From positions 1-14,099 of the forward strand of contig JAACDD010000099.1 of the NCBI GenBank assembly GCA_009937085.1: a stretch of DNA of 14,099 bases, in the 5' to 3' direction. The DNA is from Bacteroidota bacterium (lineage in GTDB: Bacteria > Bacteroidota > Bacteroidia > Flavobacteriales > Flavobacteriaceae). The notes below the pieces were generated by a model that did no database searches, had not been told where the DNA came from, and saw nothing but the letters and a program-made list of their open reading frames with translations. Positions 5,784 through 13,560 of the stretch are shown piece after piece; position 1 is the first letter of the stretch; each line of letters starts with the position of its first letter. A program made the position numbers and the translations under genes.

Positions 5784-8729
5784 ATGCAGAATAACGGACT
5801 TATCAAACTCTTTACCGTTTTATTTGGCCTTGTCAGCCTTTACCAACTTTCATTCACCTTTGTTACATCAAAGATAGAGTCAGACGCAAAAACCTTTGCA
5901 CAAGCTTCGGTTAACCCTGATGACGCAAACTATTTTGCGCTTGTAGACATTGCCGAACAAAATTACTTGGATTCCATATCTAGCGAAACGGCTTTTGGCT
6001 ACACGTCTTACGGCACTGCAAAAGATCGTGAACTCAACAAAGGGCTTGACCTTAAAGGCGGTATTAATGTTATTTTGCAAGTATCTGTAAAAGATATTTT
6101 AAAAGGTTTAGCAGAAAATTCACGTAACCCACTATTTAATCGTGCGTTGGAAGATGCAGATGTATTGCAAAAATCTTCTGACGATACGTACGTAGAAAGC
6201 TTCTTTGAAGCATTTGACGCATTAAAAGGCGACCAAAAACTTGCTAGCCCTGATATTTTTGCCAATCGCACATTGAGTGATGACATCAATTTCAACATGA
6301 GCGATGAGGAGGTACAACCTATTATTCGTAGAAAAATTGACGCTTCGATTGTTTCGGCCTTTGAGGTATTGCGTAAGCGTATCGATAAGTTTGGCGTTAC
6401 ACAACCCAACATTCAGCGTTTAGGTAATTCGGGTCGTATTTTGGTGGAGCTTCCTGGAGCACGTGATGTAGAGCGTGTAAAAAATCTTTTACAAAGTACA
6501 GCGCAATTGGAATTTTGGGAAACGGCTTCAAATCAAGTTTATGGTACATTTTTGGCACAAGCCAATGAACTACTTAAAACAGTTGTAGCAACCGAAAAAG
6601 AAACGGTCTCTGAAGAAACTTCAGATATTGATGACTTACTTTCTGACGTTTCTGCACAACAAGATTCTATCAGTACTGTAGTAAATCCAATTTACGATTA
6701 TGTAAAAGGGGCTGGCTACGCTGGTGGTCCAGTGCTGTTGCAAGTCGACGCAAAAGACCAACCTGTTTTGGAAGCATACTTGAATCGTTCAGACGTTCGT
6801 GCATTACTTCCTGCTGATTTGCGTTTTACTAAATTCTTATGGGGAATTCCAAATGCACAAACAAATATTGTTGATTTATATGTAGTTAATGCAAATAGAA
6901 CTAACGAACCACCGCTAAGTGGGAGCGTAATTGTAGATGCATCGCAAACCTACGATCAACTTGGCGCACCTGCTGTATCAATGCAAATGAATGGAAAAGG
7001 AGCGCGTATATGGGAAGATATGACAGGAAAAGCATTCCGTGAGGGCAGTAATATCGCCATTGTTTTAGACGATGTGGTATATTCAGCACCGGGTGTTTCT
7101 AAAGGCGCTATTGCAGGTGGTCGCTCTGAAATTTCAGGTCAGTTTTCACTTAACGAAGCTATTGACTTAGCGAACGTATTACGTGCAGGTAAACTTCCTG
7201 CAGCTGCCGAAATTATCCAATCTGAAATTGTTGGACCATCCTTAGGACAAGAAGCTATTGAAAGCGGAATCAATTCATTTGTCATTGCACTTCTTCTGGT
7301 GTTGGCATGGATGATTTTCTATTATGGGCGTGCCGGATTGAATGCCGACATCGCACTTACCCTAAACATCGTTTTAATTTTTGGTATCCTTGCTGGACTT
7401 GGTGCTGTTCTTACGTTACCTGGTATTGCAGGTATCGTACTTACTATTGGTATGTCGGTTGACGCCAACGTACTTATTTTTGAGCGTATCCGCGAAGAAT
7501 TGGCAAAAGGTAAAGGTCAAAAACAAGCCGTTTCAGATGGGTTTAAAAATGCCTTGTCTTCTATATTAGATGCGAATATCACCACAGGACTAACGGCGTT
7601 TATCTTATTTATTTTTGGAACAGGTCCAATTAAAGGATTTGCCACTACGCTACTCATTGGTATTGCTACTTCGCTTTGTACCGCTATTTTTGTTACCAGG
7701 TTACTTGTTGACAGCCGAATTAGCAAGGGATATTCGCTTGAATTCGCTACCAAAGCCACTAAAAACCTATTCCGAAATTTATCTATTACCTTCTTGAAAA
7801 AACGTACGGTTGCTTATGTGATTTCGGGTCTTCTTATCACCATTGGTGTTTTCTCTCTTTTCACAAAAGGATTAAATCAAGGTGTTGATTTTGTAGGAGG
7901 GCGTTCTTATACGGTTCGTTTTGAGCAGGCAGTAAATCCATCTGAGGCGCAAGCGCAACTGGTTTCCCTTTTGGGAAGCGCAGAGGCCAAAACTTTTGGT
8001 GAAGACAATCAGCTAAAAATCACTACGAACTTTAAAGTTGACGTAGAAGGAACTGAAGTGGATAACGAAATTCAAGAAGCTTTATACAGCGGCCTCTCAT
8101 CCTATCTGCCACAAAACTTGTCTTATGATGATTTTGTAAACGGTGCAGAAGACAAGCAAGTGGGTATTATGTCCTCCATAAAAGTAGGACCGACAATCGC
8201 TGATGATATTAAGAAAAATTCTTTCTTGGCGGTATTTGGGTCGCTTATTGTGGTCTTCTTATATATTTTATTGCGTTTCCGTAAGTGGCAATATTCACTT
8301 GGTGCGGTTGCTGCAGTTTTCCACGATGTACTCATTGTATTAGGTGTGTTTTCGATTACGTATACATTTATGCCGTTTAGTATGGAAATCAACCAAGCAT
8401 TTATTGCTGCGGTCCTTACTGTAATTGGATATTCATTAAACGATACCGTAGTAGTGTTTGACCGTATTCGTGAGTTTACACGTCTTCATACGTCTTGGGA
8501 GAGTACTAAAATCGTAAATGGAGCACTGAACAGCACCTTAAGCCGAACAATCAATACGTCGCTTACTACCTTGGTAGTACTACTAGCGATATTTATTTTT
8601 GGCGGTGAAGCGATCCGTGGATTTATGTTCGCGCTGATTGTGGGTGTACTTGTAGGGACATACTCGTCCTTGTTTATTGCAACGCCTGTAATGTTTGATA
8701 CTTCTAAAAAGAAGAAGGCAAACGATTAA
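5784..8729 (+). CDS. secDF: Fused SecD-SecF protein translocase subunit
   Basis: SecDF is an inner-membrane RND-type protein that uses the proton gradient to pull exported proteins out of SecYEG. Here SecD and SecF are one 981-residue chain, as is common in Bacteroidota. The SecD part has a first membrane helix at about 7-28, the motif GLDLKGG (87-93), a large periplasmic P1 domain and five membrane helices from about 495, with GMSVDANVLIFERI carrying Asp560. The SecF part starts near 670, has GVDFVGG (700-706), a P4 domain and helices from about 810 containing Asp887 and Arg921. These three residues align with the proton-path residues of Thermus SecDF (Asp340, Asp637, Arg671), and the Asp-Arg spacing of 34 is identical. 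An acidic Ser/Thr-rich linker (about 271-294) interrupts P1. The stop overlaps that of lgt. Confidence 0.95.
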   Translation: MQNNGLIKLFTVLFGLVSLYQLSFTFVTSKIESDAKTFAQASVNPDDANYFALVDIAEQNYLDSISSETAFGYTSYGTAKDRELNKGLDLKGGINVILQVSVKDILKGLAENSRNPLFNRALEDADVLQKSSDDTYVESFFEAFDALKGDQKLASPDIFANRTLSDDINFNMSDEEVQPIIRRKIDASIVSAFEVLRKRIDKFGVTQPNIQRLGNSGRILVELPGARDVERVKNLLQSTAQLEFWETASNQVYGTFLAQANELLKTVVATEKETVSEETSDIDDLLSDVSAQQDSISTVVNPIYDYVKGAGYAGGPVLLQVDAKDQPVLEAYLNRSDVRALLPADLRFTKFLWGIPNAQTNIVDLYVVNANRTNEPPLSGSVIVDASQTYDQLGAPAVSMQMNGKGARIWEDMTGKAFREGSNIAIVLDDVVYSAPGVSKGAIAGGRSEISGQFSLNEAIDLANVLRAGKLPAAAEIIQSEIVGPSLGQEAIESGINSFVIALLLVLAWMIFYYGRAGLNADIALTLNIVLIFGILAGLGAVLTLPGIAGIVLTIGMSVDANVLIFERIREELAKGKGQKQAVSDGFKNALSSILDANITTGLTAFILFIFGTGPIKGFATTLLIGIATSLCTAIFVTRLLVDSRISKGYSLEFATKATKNLFRNLSITFLKKRTVAYVISGLLITIGVFSLFTKGLNQGVDFVGGRSYTVRFEQAVNPSEAQAQLVSLLGSAEAKTFGEDNQLKITTNFKVDVEGTEVDNEIQEALYSGLSSYLPQNLSYDDFVNGAEDKQVGIMSSIKVGPTIADDIKKNSFLAVFGSLIVVFLYILLRFRKWQYSLGAVAAVFHDVLIVLGVFSITYTFMPFSMEINQAFIAAVLTVIGYSLNDTVVVFDRIREFTRLHTSWESTKIVNGALNSTLSRTINTSLTTLVVLLAIFIFGGEAIRGFMFALIVGVLVGTYSSLFIATPVMFDTSKKKKAND

Positions 8730-8747
8730 GCGTTTGCTTTGTTTTTA
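8715..8747. terminator. Bidirectional terminator shared by secDF and lgt, spanning both stop codons
   Basis: Positions 8715-8724 pair with 8731-8740 as a 10-bp stem with one G-T wobble (8717 with 8738). The inner 7 bp, GCAAACG and CGTTTGC, are perfect. The 6-nt loop ATTAAG holds most of the overlapping stop codons of secDF (8727-8729) and lgt (8726-8728). Read on +, the hairpin runs into TTTGTTTTTAT. Read on -, it runs into a pyrimidine tract ending in TTTTT. Confidence 0.75.
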
Positions 8748-9559
8748 TACGAGAGTACCATAACTGCTAATCCCAAAACAATAAGCGGGAGACTGAGCCA
8801 TTGCCCTGTTGAGAAGTAGCCTAAACTTTCACCAAAACCGCCTTGGCTTTCTTTTACAAATTCTGCAATAAAGCGTACACTAAATAGCAGGCTAAAAAAT
8901 GCACCAATTAAAAAACCTTTTTGGTTTCGCTTTTGTGTGTTTTTGTAAATTAAAAAGAGGATAATAAACACAATGAAGTACCCTAAAGATTCATATAATT
9001 GAACGGGGTGCCGCGGAAGTGTTTCTCCGTTATTTTTAAATACAACGCCAAAGCTACTCCCTGTATATTTTCCAACAATTTCAGAGTTGAAAAAGTTTCC
9101 AATACGAATAAAAATACCCCCAAACGCAACTGTAATGGCAACACGGTCTAACAGCCAAAGCATAGACGCGTATTTGTATTTTTTGGTGTAGAGATATAGG
9201 GCAGATAGTATACCTACCACAGCGCCGTGGCTTGCCAAACCTCTAAATCCAACAAATTCCCACCCTTCTTCTGTGATTTTTACAGGTAAAATAATTTCGA
9301 GTAAGTTGTTTTGAAAATAATCCCAATTATAGAAAAATACTTCGCCAAGACGTGCGCCAACAAGTGTTCCAACCACCATATACATTAATAGTGGATCTAA
9401 ATATTCCAACGAAATCTTTTCCTTTTTGTACATGAATTTCATCAAGTAAAGTCCAGATGCGAAGGCAATAACAAACATCAAACTGTAGTAGTAAACATTA
9501 AAACTACCAAGACTTATGGCTACGGGGTCGGGTGCCCACAAAAATTTGAGTGCTAACAT
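8726..9559 (-). CDS. lgt: Prolipoprotein diacylglyceryl transferase
   Basis: Lgt transfers a diacylglyceryl group from phosphatidylglycerol to the lipobox cysteine of prelipoproteins, the first step of bacterial lipoprotein maturation. The 277-residue product is a polytopic inner-membrane protein with about seven hydrophobic segments. The family signature is clear: His111 in GLASHGAVVGI (matches E. coli His103) and RIGNFFNSEIVG (152-163) with Arg152, Asn155, Glu160 and Gly163 (matching Arg143, Asn146, Glu151 and Gly154). HPVQLYES follows further on. It lies 37 nt after yidD in the same direction, so it is probably the last gene of folE-cysS-yidD-lgt, possibly with an extra weak promoter in that gap. 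It ends tail to tail with secDF, sharing TTAA, at a common hairpin. Confidence 0.95.
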   Translation of the reverse strand: MLALKFLWAPDPVAISLGSFNVYYYSLMFVIAFASGLYLMKFMYKKEKISLEYLDPLLMYMVVGTLVGARLGEVFFYNWDYFQNNLLEIILPVKITEEGWEFVGFRGLASHGAVVGILSALYLYTKKYKYASMLWLLDRVAITVAFGGIFIRIGNFFNSEIVGKYTGSSFGVVFKNNGETLPRHPVQLYESLGYFIVFIILFLIYKNTQKRNQKGFLIGAFFSLLFSVRFIAEFVKESQGGFGESLGYFSTGQWLSLPLIVLGLAVMVLSYKNKANA

Positions 9560-9575
9560 GAAATTTTATTTGTGC

Positions 9576-9583
9576 TAAAGATA
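9576..9583 (-). promoter_or_regulatory. Weak candidate -7 box before lgt
   Basis: On the - strand, TATCTTTA differs from TAnnTTTG only at the last base and lies 16 nt before the lgt ATG, in the 37-nt yidD-lgt gap. It may give lgt some independent expression. In AT-rich sequence a one-mismatch hit can occur by chance, so this is tentative. Confidence 0.25.
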
Positions 9584-9596
9584 CAGTAAAAATAGC

Positions 9597-9821
9597 CTAC
9601 TCGGGAACGGGATCCTCACCATGCCCGCCCCACGGATGGCATTTACTTATGCGCTTGATTGCTAACAAAGTACCTCTCCAAAGGCCGTGTTTTTGTAAAG
9701 CGATTACGCTGTATTGAGAACAGGTGGGATGGAACCTGCAAGACGATGGCAGTAGCGGAGATATAACAGTTTGGTAGAAACGAATAAGCAAGACAAAAGG
9801 TAAAATAAGCACCTTTTTCAT
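9597..9821 (-). CDS. yidD: Membrane protein insertion efficiency factor YidD
   Basis: YidD is a small membrane-associated protein that aids YidC-dependent insertion of inner-membrane proteins. The 74-residue product matches the family along its whole length. It has an N-terminal hydrophobic/amphipathic helix (about 1-24) and the conserved cysteine block CRFHPTCSQYS (28-38, Cys28 and Cys34). KRISKCHPWGGHGEDPVP (56-73) with Cys61 follows. The ATG at 9819-9821 overlaps the cysS stop as ATGA, so the gene is probably translationally coupled to cysS. In many bacteria yidD sits next to rnpA and yidC. Here it lies in a cysS-yidD-lgt group instead, still among envelope genes. An overlapping 70-residue frame on the same strand (9643-9855) is a shadow. 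Confidence 0.93.
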   Translation of the reverse strand: MKKVLILPFVLLIRFYQTVISPLLPSSCRFHPTCSQYSVIALQKHGLWRGTLLAIKRISKCHPWGGHGEDPVPE

Positions 9822-11296
9822 GACGATAGACCGTAAGTTGTACCGTCTTTTCCATCCTTGAGTTGAATGCCTTTTGCTAAAAGCTCGTCGCGAATACGAT
9901 CTGCAGTGGCAAAATCTTTATTGGCACGTGCTTGTTCACGTAAATCGATAAGCACCGATAGTGCTTTATCCAAATAAGCATCTTCACTTTGGTTAGAAGT
10001 CAATGTTAAACCCAATACGTCAAGCACAAAATGATGCACTGCTTTGTGGAGTTTTTCCAAATCGGATTTTGAAAGTGTGTCTTCGCCTTGCTTCACGCGA
10101 TGAATAAGTTTGACCGTTTCAAACAGTTGCGCAATAAGTACTGGGCTGTTAAAGTCGTCGTTCATTGCATCGAAATAGCTGCTGATATGCGTGTTTATAT
10201 CTGCACTACTTTTATCACTAATTGGCAAATCAGCAAGTAATTCAATGCCTTGAATTAAGCGTTTATACCCTTTTTCGGCTGCCTCTAATGCATCGCTGCT
10301 TAAATCCAAAATACTACGGTAGTGTGCCTGTAGCATAAAAAAGCGCGCTACATCTGGAGAAAACGCCTTGGAGAGTACAGGGTTTGATCCACTAAAAAGT
10401 TCGTTTGGCAGAATATTATTTCCGGTGGATTTTGCCATTTTTTTACCGTTGAGCGTTAGCATATTGGCATGCATCCACGTATGTACAGGGCTTTTTTTAT
10501 TTAGTGCTTCGGCTTGTGCAATTTCACATTCGTGGTGCGGAAACTTTAAATCCATACCGCCTCCGTGAATATCAAATTGCTCGCCCAAATACTTGGTACT
10601 CATCGCAGTACATTCCAAGTGCCAGCCGGGAAAACCATCTCCCCAGGGCGAAGGCCAACGCATAATGTGTTGTGGCTCGGCTTTTTTCCAAAGTGCAAAA
10701 TCTTGTGGCGAACGTTTGTCGCTTTGTCCTGAAAGTGAGCGCGTATTGTGAATCATATCCTCCAATTTCCGTCCACTAAGAATGCCGTAGTTGTTTGATT
10801 CGTTATATTTTTGAACATCAAAATAAACAGAGCCGTTGATTTCATAAGCCATCCCAGATGCAAGAATCCCTTTTACAATTTCAATTTGCTCGATAATGTG
10901 CCCAGTTGCAGTTGGCTCGATGTTTGGCGGAAGTGTATTAAATGCGGCTAAGGTTTGATGAAAATCCACTGTATAGCGCTGCACTACTTCCATGGGCTCT
11001 ATACGTTCTAAGCGTGCTTTTTTGGAAATGCGATCTTCACCCTCATCCGCATCGTGTTCTAAGTGCCCTGCATCTGTAATGTTGCGCACATAGCGCACTG
11101 AGTAACCTAAATGCTTTAGGTAACGATATACCAAATCAAATGAGATAAACGTACGGCAATTGCCCAAGTGAACATTGCTATATACGGTTGGTCCGCAAAC
11201 ATACATGCCCACATGCTTGTCTTCAATGGGTGTAAATGGCTCTTTTTTTCCGCTAAGCGAATTGAAAATATGCAATGATGATGTTGCGTCATTCAT
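9818..11296 (-). CDS. cysS: Cysteinyl-tRNA synthetase
   Basis: CysRS is a class I aminoacyl-tRNA synthetase that charges tRNA-Cys in the cytoplasm. The 492-residue product has the CGPTVY start of the catalytic domain (Cys34), the HIGH-type motif as HLGN (43-46) and the KMSKS-type motif as KMAKS (286-290). The zinc site reads Cys229 in GWHLEC and HHECE with His254 and Glu258, corresponding to Cys28, Cys209, His234 and Glu238 of the E. coli enzyme. WPSPWGDGFPGWHLEC and the C-terminal RANKDFATADRIRDEL are typical of CysRS. It is about 30 residues longer than E. coli CysRS, with the extra length spread around 150-215. Its relative MshC, the mycothiol ligase, is excluded by the full C-terminal tRNA-binding region and by lineage. 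The ATG is 3 nt after the folE stop, so the two are probably cotranscribed. Confidence 0.96.
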   Translation of the reverse strand: MNDATSSLHIFNSLSGKKEPFTPIEDKHVGMYVCGPTVYSNVHLGNCRTFISFDLVYRYLKHLGYSVRYVRNITDAGHLEHDADEGEDRISKKARLERIEPMEVVQRYTVDFHQTLAAFNTLPPNIEPTATGHIIEQIEIVKGILASGMAYEINGSVYFDVQKYNESNNYGILSGRKLEDMIHNTRSLSGQSDKRSPQDFALWKKAEPQHIMRWPSPWGDGFPGWHLECTAMSTKYLGEQFDIHGGGMDLKFPHHECEIAQAEALNKKSPVHTWMHANMLTLNGKKMAKSTGNNILPNELFSGSNPVLSKAFSPDVARFFMLQAHYRSILDLSSDALEAAEKGYKRLIQGIELLADLPISDKSSADINTHISSYFDAMNDDFNSPVLIAQLFETVKLIHRVKQGEDTLSKSDLEKLHKAVHHFVLDVLGLTLTSNQSEDAYLDKALSVLIDLREQARANKDFATADRIRDELLAKGIQLKDGKDGTTYGLSS

Positions 11297-11299
11297 AAG

Positions 11300-11983
11300 T
11301 TAAAACGAAGTGTCAAGGTTGAGGTATCCCAAAAACTCTTTTCTGACCTCAGCTTTTTTGAAAGCGCCGCCAAACTCAGCAGTTACCGTACTGCTGTCTA
11401 TGTCGCGAATACCTCGTGCATTTACACAAAGGTGCTTGGCATCAATTACGCAGGCAACGTCTTGAGTGTTTAGCACTTCTTGTAAGGCTTTAACAACCTG
11501 AATTGTTAGTCGTTCTTGCACTTGTGGGCGTTTGGAAAAATAGTCTACTAAACGATTCATTTTAGAAAGGCCTACTACAGTTCCGTTAGAAATATAAGCG
11601 ACGTGCGCCTTACCAACAATTGGAAGTAAATGATGCTCACAAGTAGAGTAGAGGGTGATGTTTTTTTCCACCAACATTTCTCCGTACTTGTATTTGTTGT
11701 CAAAGGTAGATGCGCTGGGTTTATTGTCGGGGTGAAGTCCAGCAAAAAGTTCGTTTACAAACATTTTGGCAACGCGTTTGGGAGTGCCTCTTAGACTATC
11801 GTCTGTAAGGTCCATCCCTAGGGTTTCTAAAATGCGTGTAACATCTTTTTCAATGCGCACAATTTTTTCATTGTTTGACATTTCAAAAGCATCGTCACGC
11901 AGTGGCGTATTGATATTTCCACTTAGGTGATCATCGTCATTGATGTCCTCCAAGGTTTCTTTTAGTAGTTTGTCAAATTTCAT
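11300..11983 (-). CDS. folE: GTP cyclohydrolase I
   Basis: FolE converts GTP to 7,8-dihydroneopterin triphosphate, the first step of tetrahydrofolate synthesis and the precursor for other pterins. The 227-residue product has a divergent, acidic N-terminal arm (about 1-35) and then the conserved catalytic fold. Zinc ligands are Cys115 and His118 in STCEHHLLP and Cys186 in KHLCVNARGIRD. QERLT (156-160) and GGAFK near the C-terminus are family hallmarks. The start is uncertain. The frame opens at a TTG at 12002-12004, but that codon is part of a promoter -7 box. An ATG at 11993-11995 would leave almost no leader, so I prefer the ATG at 11981-11983. The gene heads the run folE-cysS-yidD-lgt. Type IB (FolE2) is excluded by the CEHH motif. 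Confidence 0.93.
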   Translation of the reverse strand: MKFDKLLKETLEDINDDDHLSGNINTPLRDDAFEMSNNEKIVRIEKDVTRILETLGMDLTDDSLRGTPKRVAKMFVNELFAGLHPDNKPSASTFDNKYKYGEMLVEKNITLYSTCEHHLLPIVGKAHVAYISNGTVVGLSKMNRLVDYFSKRPQVQERLTIQVVKALQEVLNTQDVACVIDAKHLCVNARGIRDIDSSTVTAEFGGAFKKAEVRKEFLGYLNLDTSF

Positions 11984-12001
11984 AGCATCCTTCATAAGGG
12001 G

Positions 12002-12009
12002 CAAAGATA
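12002..12009 (-). promoter_or_regulatory. Putative folE operon promoter -7 box
   Basis: Read on the - strand, TATCTTTG is a full match to TAnnTTTG, and the next base is C, as in several other boxes here. It lies 18 nt before the preferred folE ATG, in the short gap after the outer-membrane protein gene. No clear -33 TTG is present. It probably drives folE-cysS-yidD and perhaps lgt. Confidence 0.55.
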
Positions 12010-12034
12010 CTACATTCGTAAAAATTAGCTTTTA

Positions 12035-13558
12035 TTAGAAGCGAAAGCTGTAAGTCAATGCAATTTGCTCTGCACGTTGGTCAATACTTCCAGCATCGGT
12101 TAACCCAAGACTGTACATTTGTTGCTGATATTTTTGATCACTAGCAGTAAATGCAAAGTCTAGTGCACTTGCTCCGAATCGAACCCCAACACCGAGAGAA
12201 TAGCCCGATAAATCTTCTTTTCGCGCAGTGTTTTTATATGGACTTTGCTCCATCCAATATCCAGCACGTAAGCTGAAATCTCCAAGACGTTTTTCTGCAC
12301 CAACTCGCACATACGTACTTGAGTCCAATTCATTTTCTATTCGACCATTCAAAAAACCATAATTAGTTCCATTGTTGTCGCTGATGTTCGAGTTAGCATA
12401 ATTTTTCATTCCAATATCCGCACTAACAAAGCCAGCTGATCCAAAAATTAATGCAGCACTTGCTTGTGTTTTTGATGGCGTCCGAACATTGTACGGGCCA
12501 ATTACATTTATCACATTTGGACTAACGATTTCTGTAAAGACCTCCCCGTCCAAGTCATTTTGCGATATTACACTCAATGCTTGTAATTGTTCGTCTTCTA
12601 ATGCATAGAAAGTAGGTGAAGTGTAACTTAGCCCAAGCCGAAGCGCTTTTGAGGCTTGATAAATAGCACCGACTTGTACAGAAACTCCGTTGCCAAAAGT
12701 GCGAAGCTCCTCTTGAAACAACACTTCTTTAATAAATGAATTTTCTTGATCTTGATACCTATCAAAAGTTTCTTTGGTTTCAGTATAATCTATGGAATAA
12801 AAATTAAGATTAACTCCGATTGAGAGCTTTTCGTTATACTTGCCTGCTAAGTTTAAGGTGTATAAGCGTTGTCCTCCACTCGAATAAACCAAATGTGTTT
12901 GTTCTACTCCATATTCATCGTTAATAATGCCAGGGACGTAATATTCATTTGTATTTGAATCATAATTCATAAGAATACTTCTCAATGCCAAATACGTTTG
13001 CTGTGCGTCATAGCCTCTATTTCCCTGAAAAATATATTCGTTATCAATATTAGTGTCTAAATCAAAATCATAGGGCACACCAGCGGCATGCGCTAAAAAG
13101 TAAGATTGTAACCCGCGATTTTTGTTTACCCCTTCAAAATATACCTGATTTTCGAAATTATTTATCAATTGGGTGTTGAATCCGAACGCAAGCTTACTCC
13201 ATTTGGATGACGATGGATTTTTTAGCACCAATACAAACCCTGCCTGTCCAATATTGAATGCATTTTTTTCGTCATATTCTTGATTGCCAAAAAATGTAGC
13301 ATCGTTTTCATATTTCTGAAAACTGGCAGTGGCTGCCGCATCATTAAAAGCAAAAAAGGTTGAACCAGCAGGATTACTGCTCAGTGCTGATAAGTCACCA
13401 CCCAAGGCTCCAAAGGCGCCACCAATCGCTTGATATCGCGCTGTACCATTTAGGCTTTCTGACCCATACCGCACAATTTCATTAAGGTTTTGAGCATTCA
13501 TAAAGCTCCCCGTAAGGATTGCGCTTAGCAATCCATAAAATAACACTTTCTTTTTCAT
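12035..13558 (-). CDS. OmpP1/FadL-type outer-membrane beta-barrel protein
   Basis: This is probably an outer-membrane porin of the FadL/TodX family, whose members admit hydrophobic compounds. Flavobacterial members are often labelled hemin receptor without direct proof, so the substrate is unknown. The 507-residue product has an N-terminal signal peptide (KKK, hydrophobic core about 5-19, likely cleavage after MNA at residue 22). The family N-terminal plug region follows with the motifs AIGGAFGALGGD (44-55) and LSSNPAG (59-65). The rest has the alternating, aromatic-rich pattern of beta strands and ends in ALTYSFRF, with a terminal Phe typical of a BAM recognition signal. The ATG is 2 nt after the stop of the low-complexity gene upstream, so the two are almost certainly cotranscribed. 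It ends just before the folE promoter. Confidence 0.85.
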   Translation of the reverse strand: MKKKVLFYGLLSAILTGSFMNAQNLNEIVRYGSESLNGTARYQAIGGAFGALGGDLSALSSNPAGSTFFAFNDAAATASFQKYENDATFFGNQEYDEKNAFNIGQAGFVLVLKNPSSSKWSKLAFGFNTQLINNFENQVYFEGVNKNRGLQSYFLAHAAGVPYDFDLDTNIDNEYIFQGNRGYDAQQTYLALRSILMNYDSNTNEYYVPGIINDEYGVEQTHLVYSSGGQRLYTLNLAGKYNEKLSIGVNLNFYSIDYTETKETFDRYQDQENSFIKEVLFQEELRTFGNGVSVQVGAIYQASKALRLGLSYTSPTFYALEDEQLQALSVISQNDLDGEVFTEIVSPNVINVIGPYNVRTPSKTQASAALIFGSAGFVSADIGMKNYANSNISDNNGTNYGFLNGRIENELDSSTYVRVGAEKRLGDFSLRAGYWMEQSPYKNTARKEDLSGYSLGVGVRFGASALDFAFTASDQKYQQQMYSLGLTDAGSIDQRAEQIALTYSFRF

Positions 13559-13560
13559 AT

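Noticed and set aside
6008..6412. 134-residue - strand frame opposite secDF, and similar frames opposite gyrB, secDF and asnB
   Set aside because: They lie wholly within well-supported genes, have no recognisable motifs and have the composition expected of antisense shadows.
10526..10540. Cys257 in HHECE of CysRS, where E. coli has Asn (HHENE), as a possible altered zinc site
   Set aside because: The aligned ligands His254 and Glu258 are still present, and HHECE is common in CysRS from many bacteria, so this is normal family variation.
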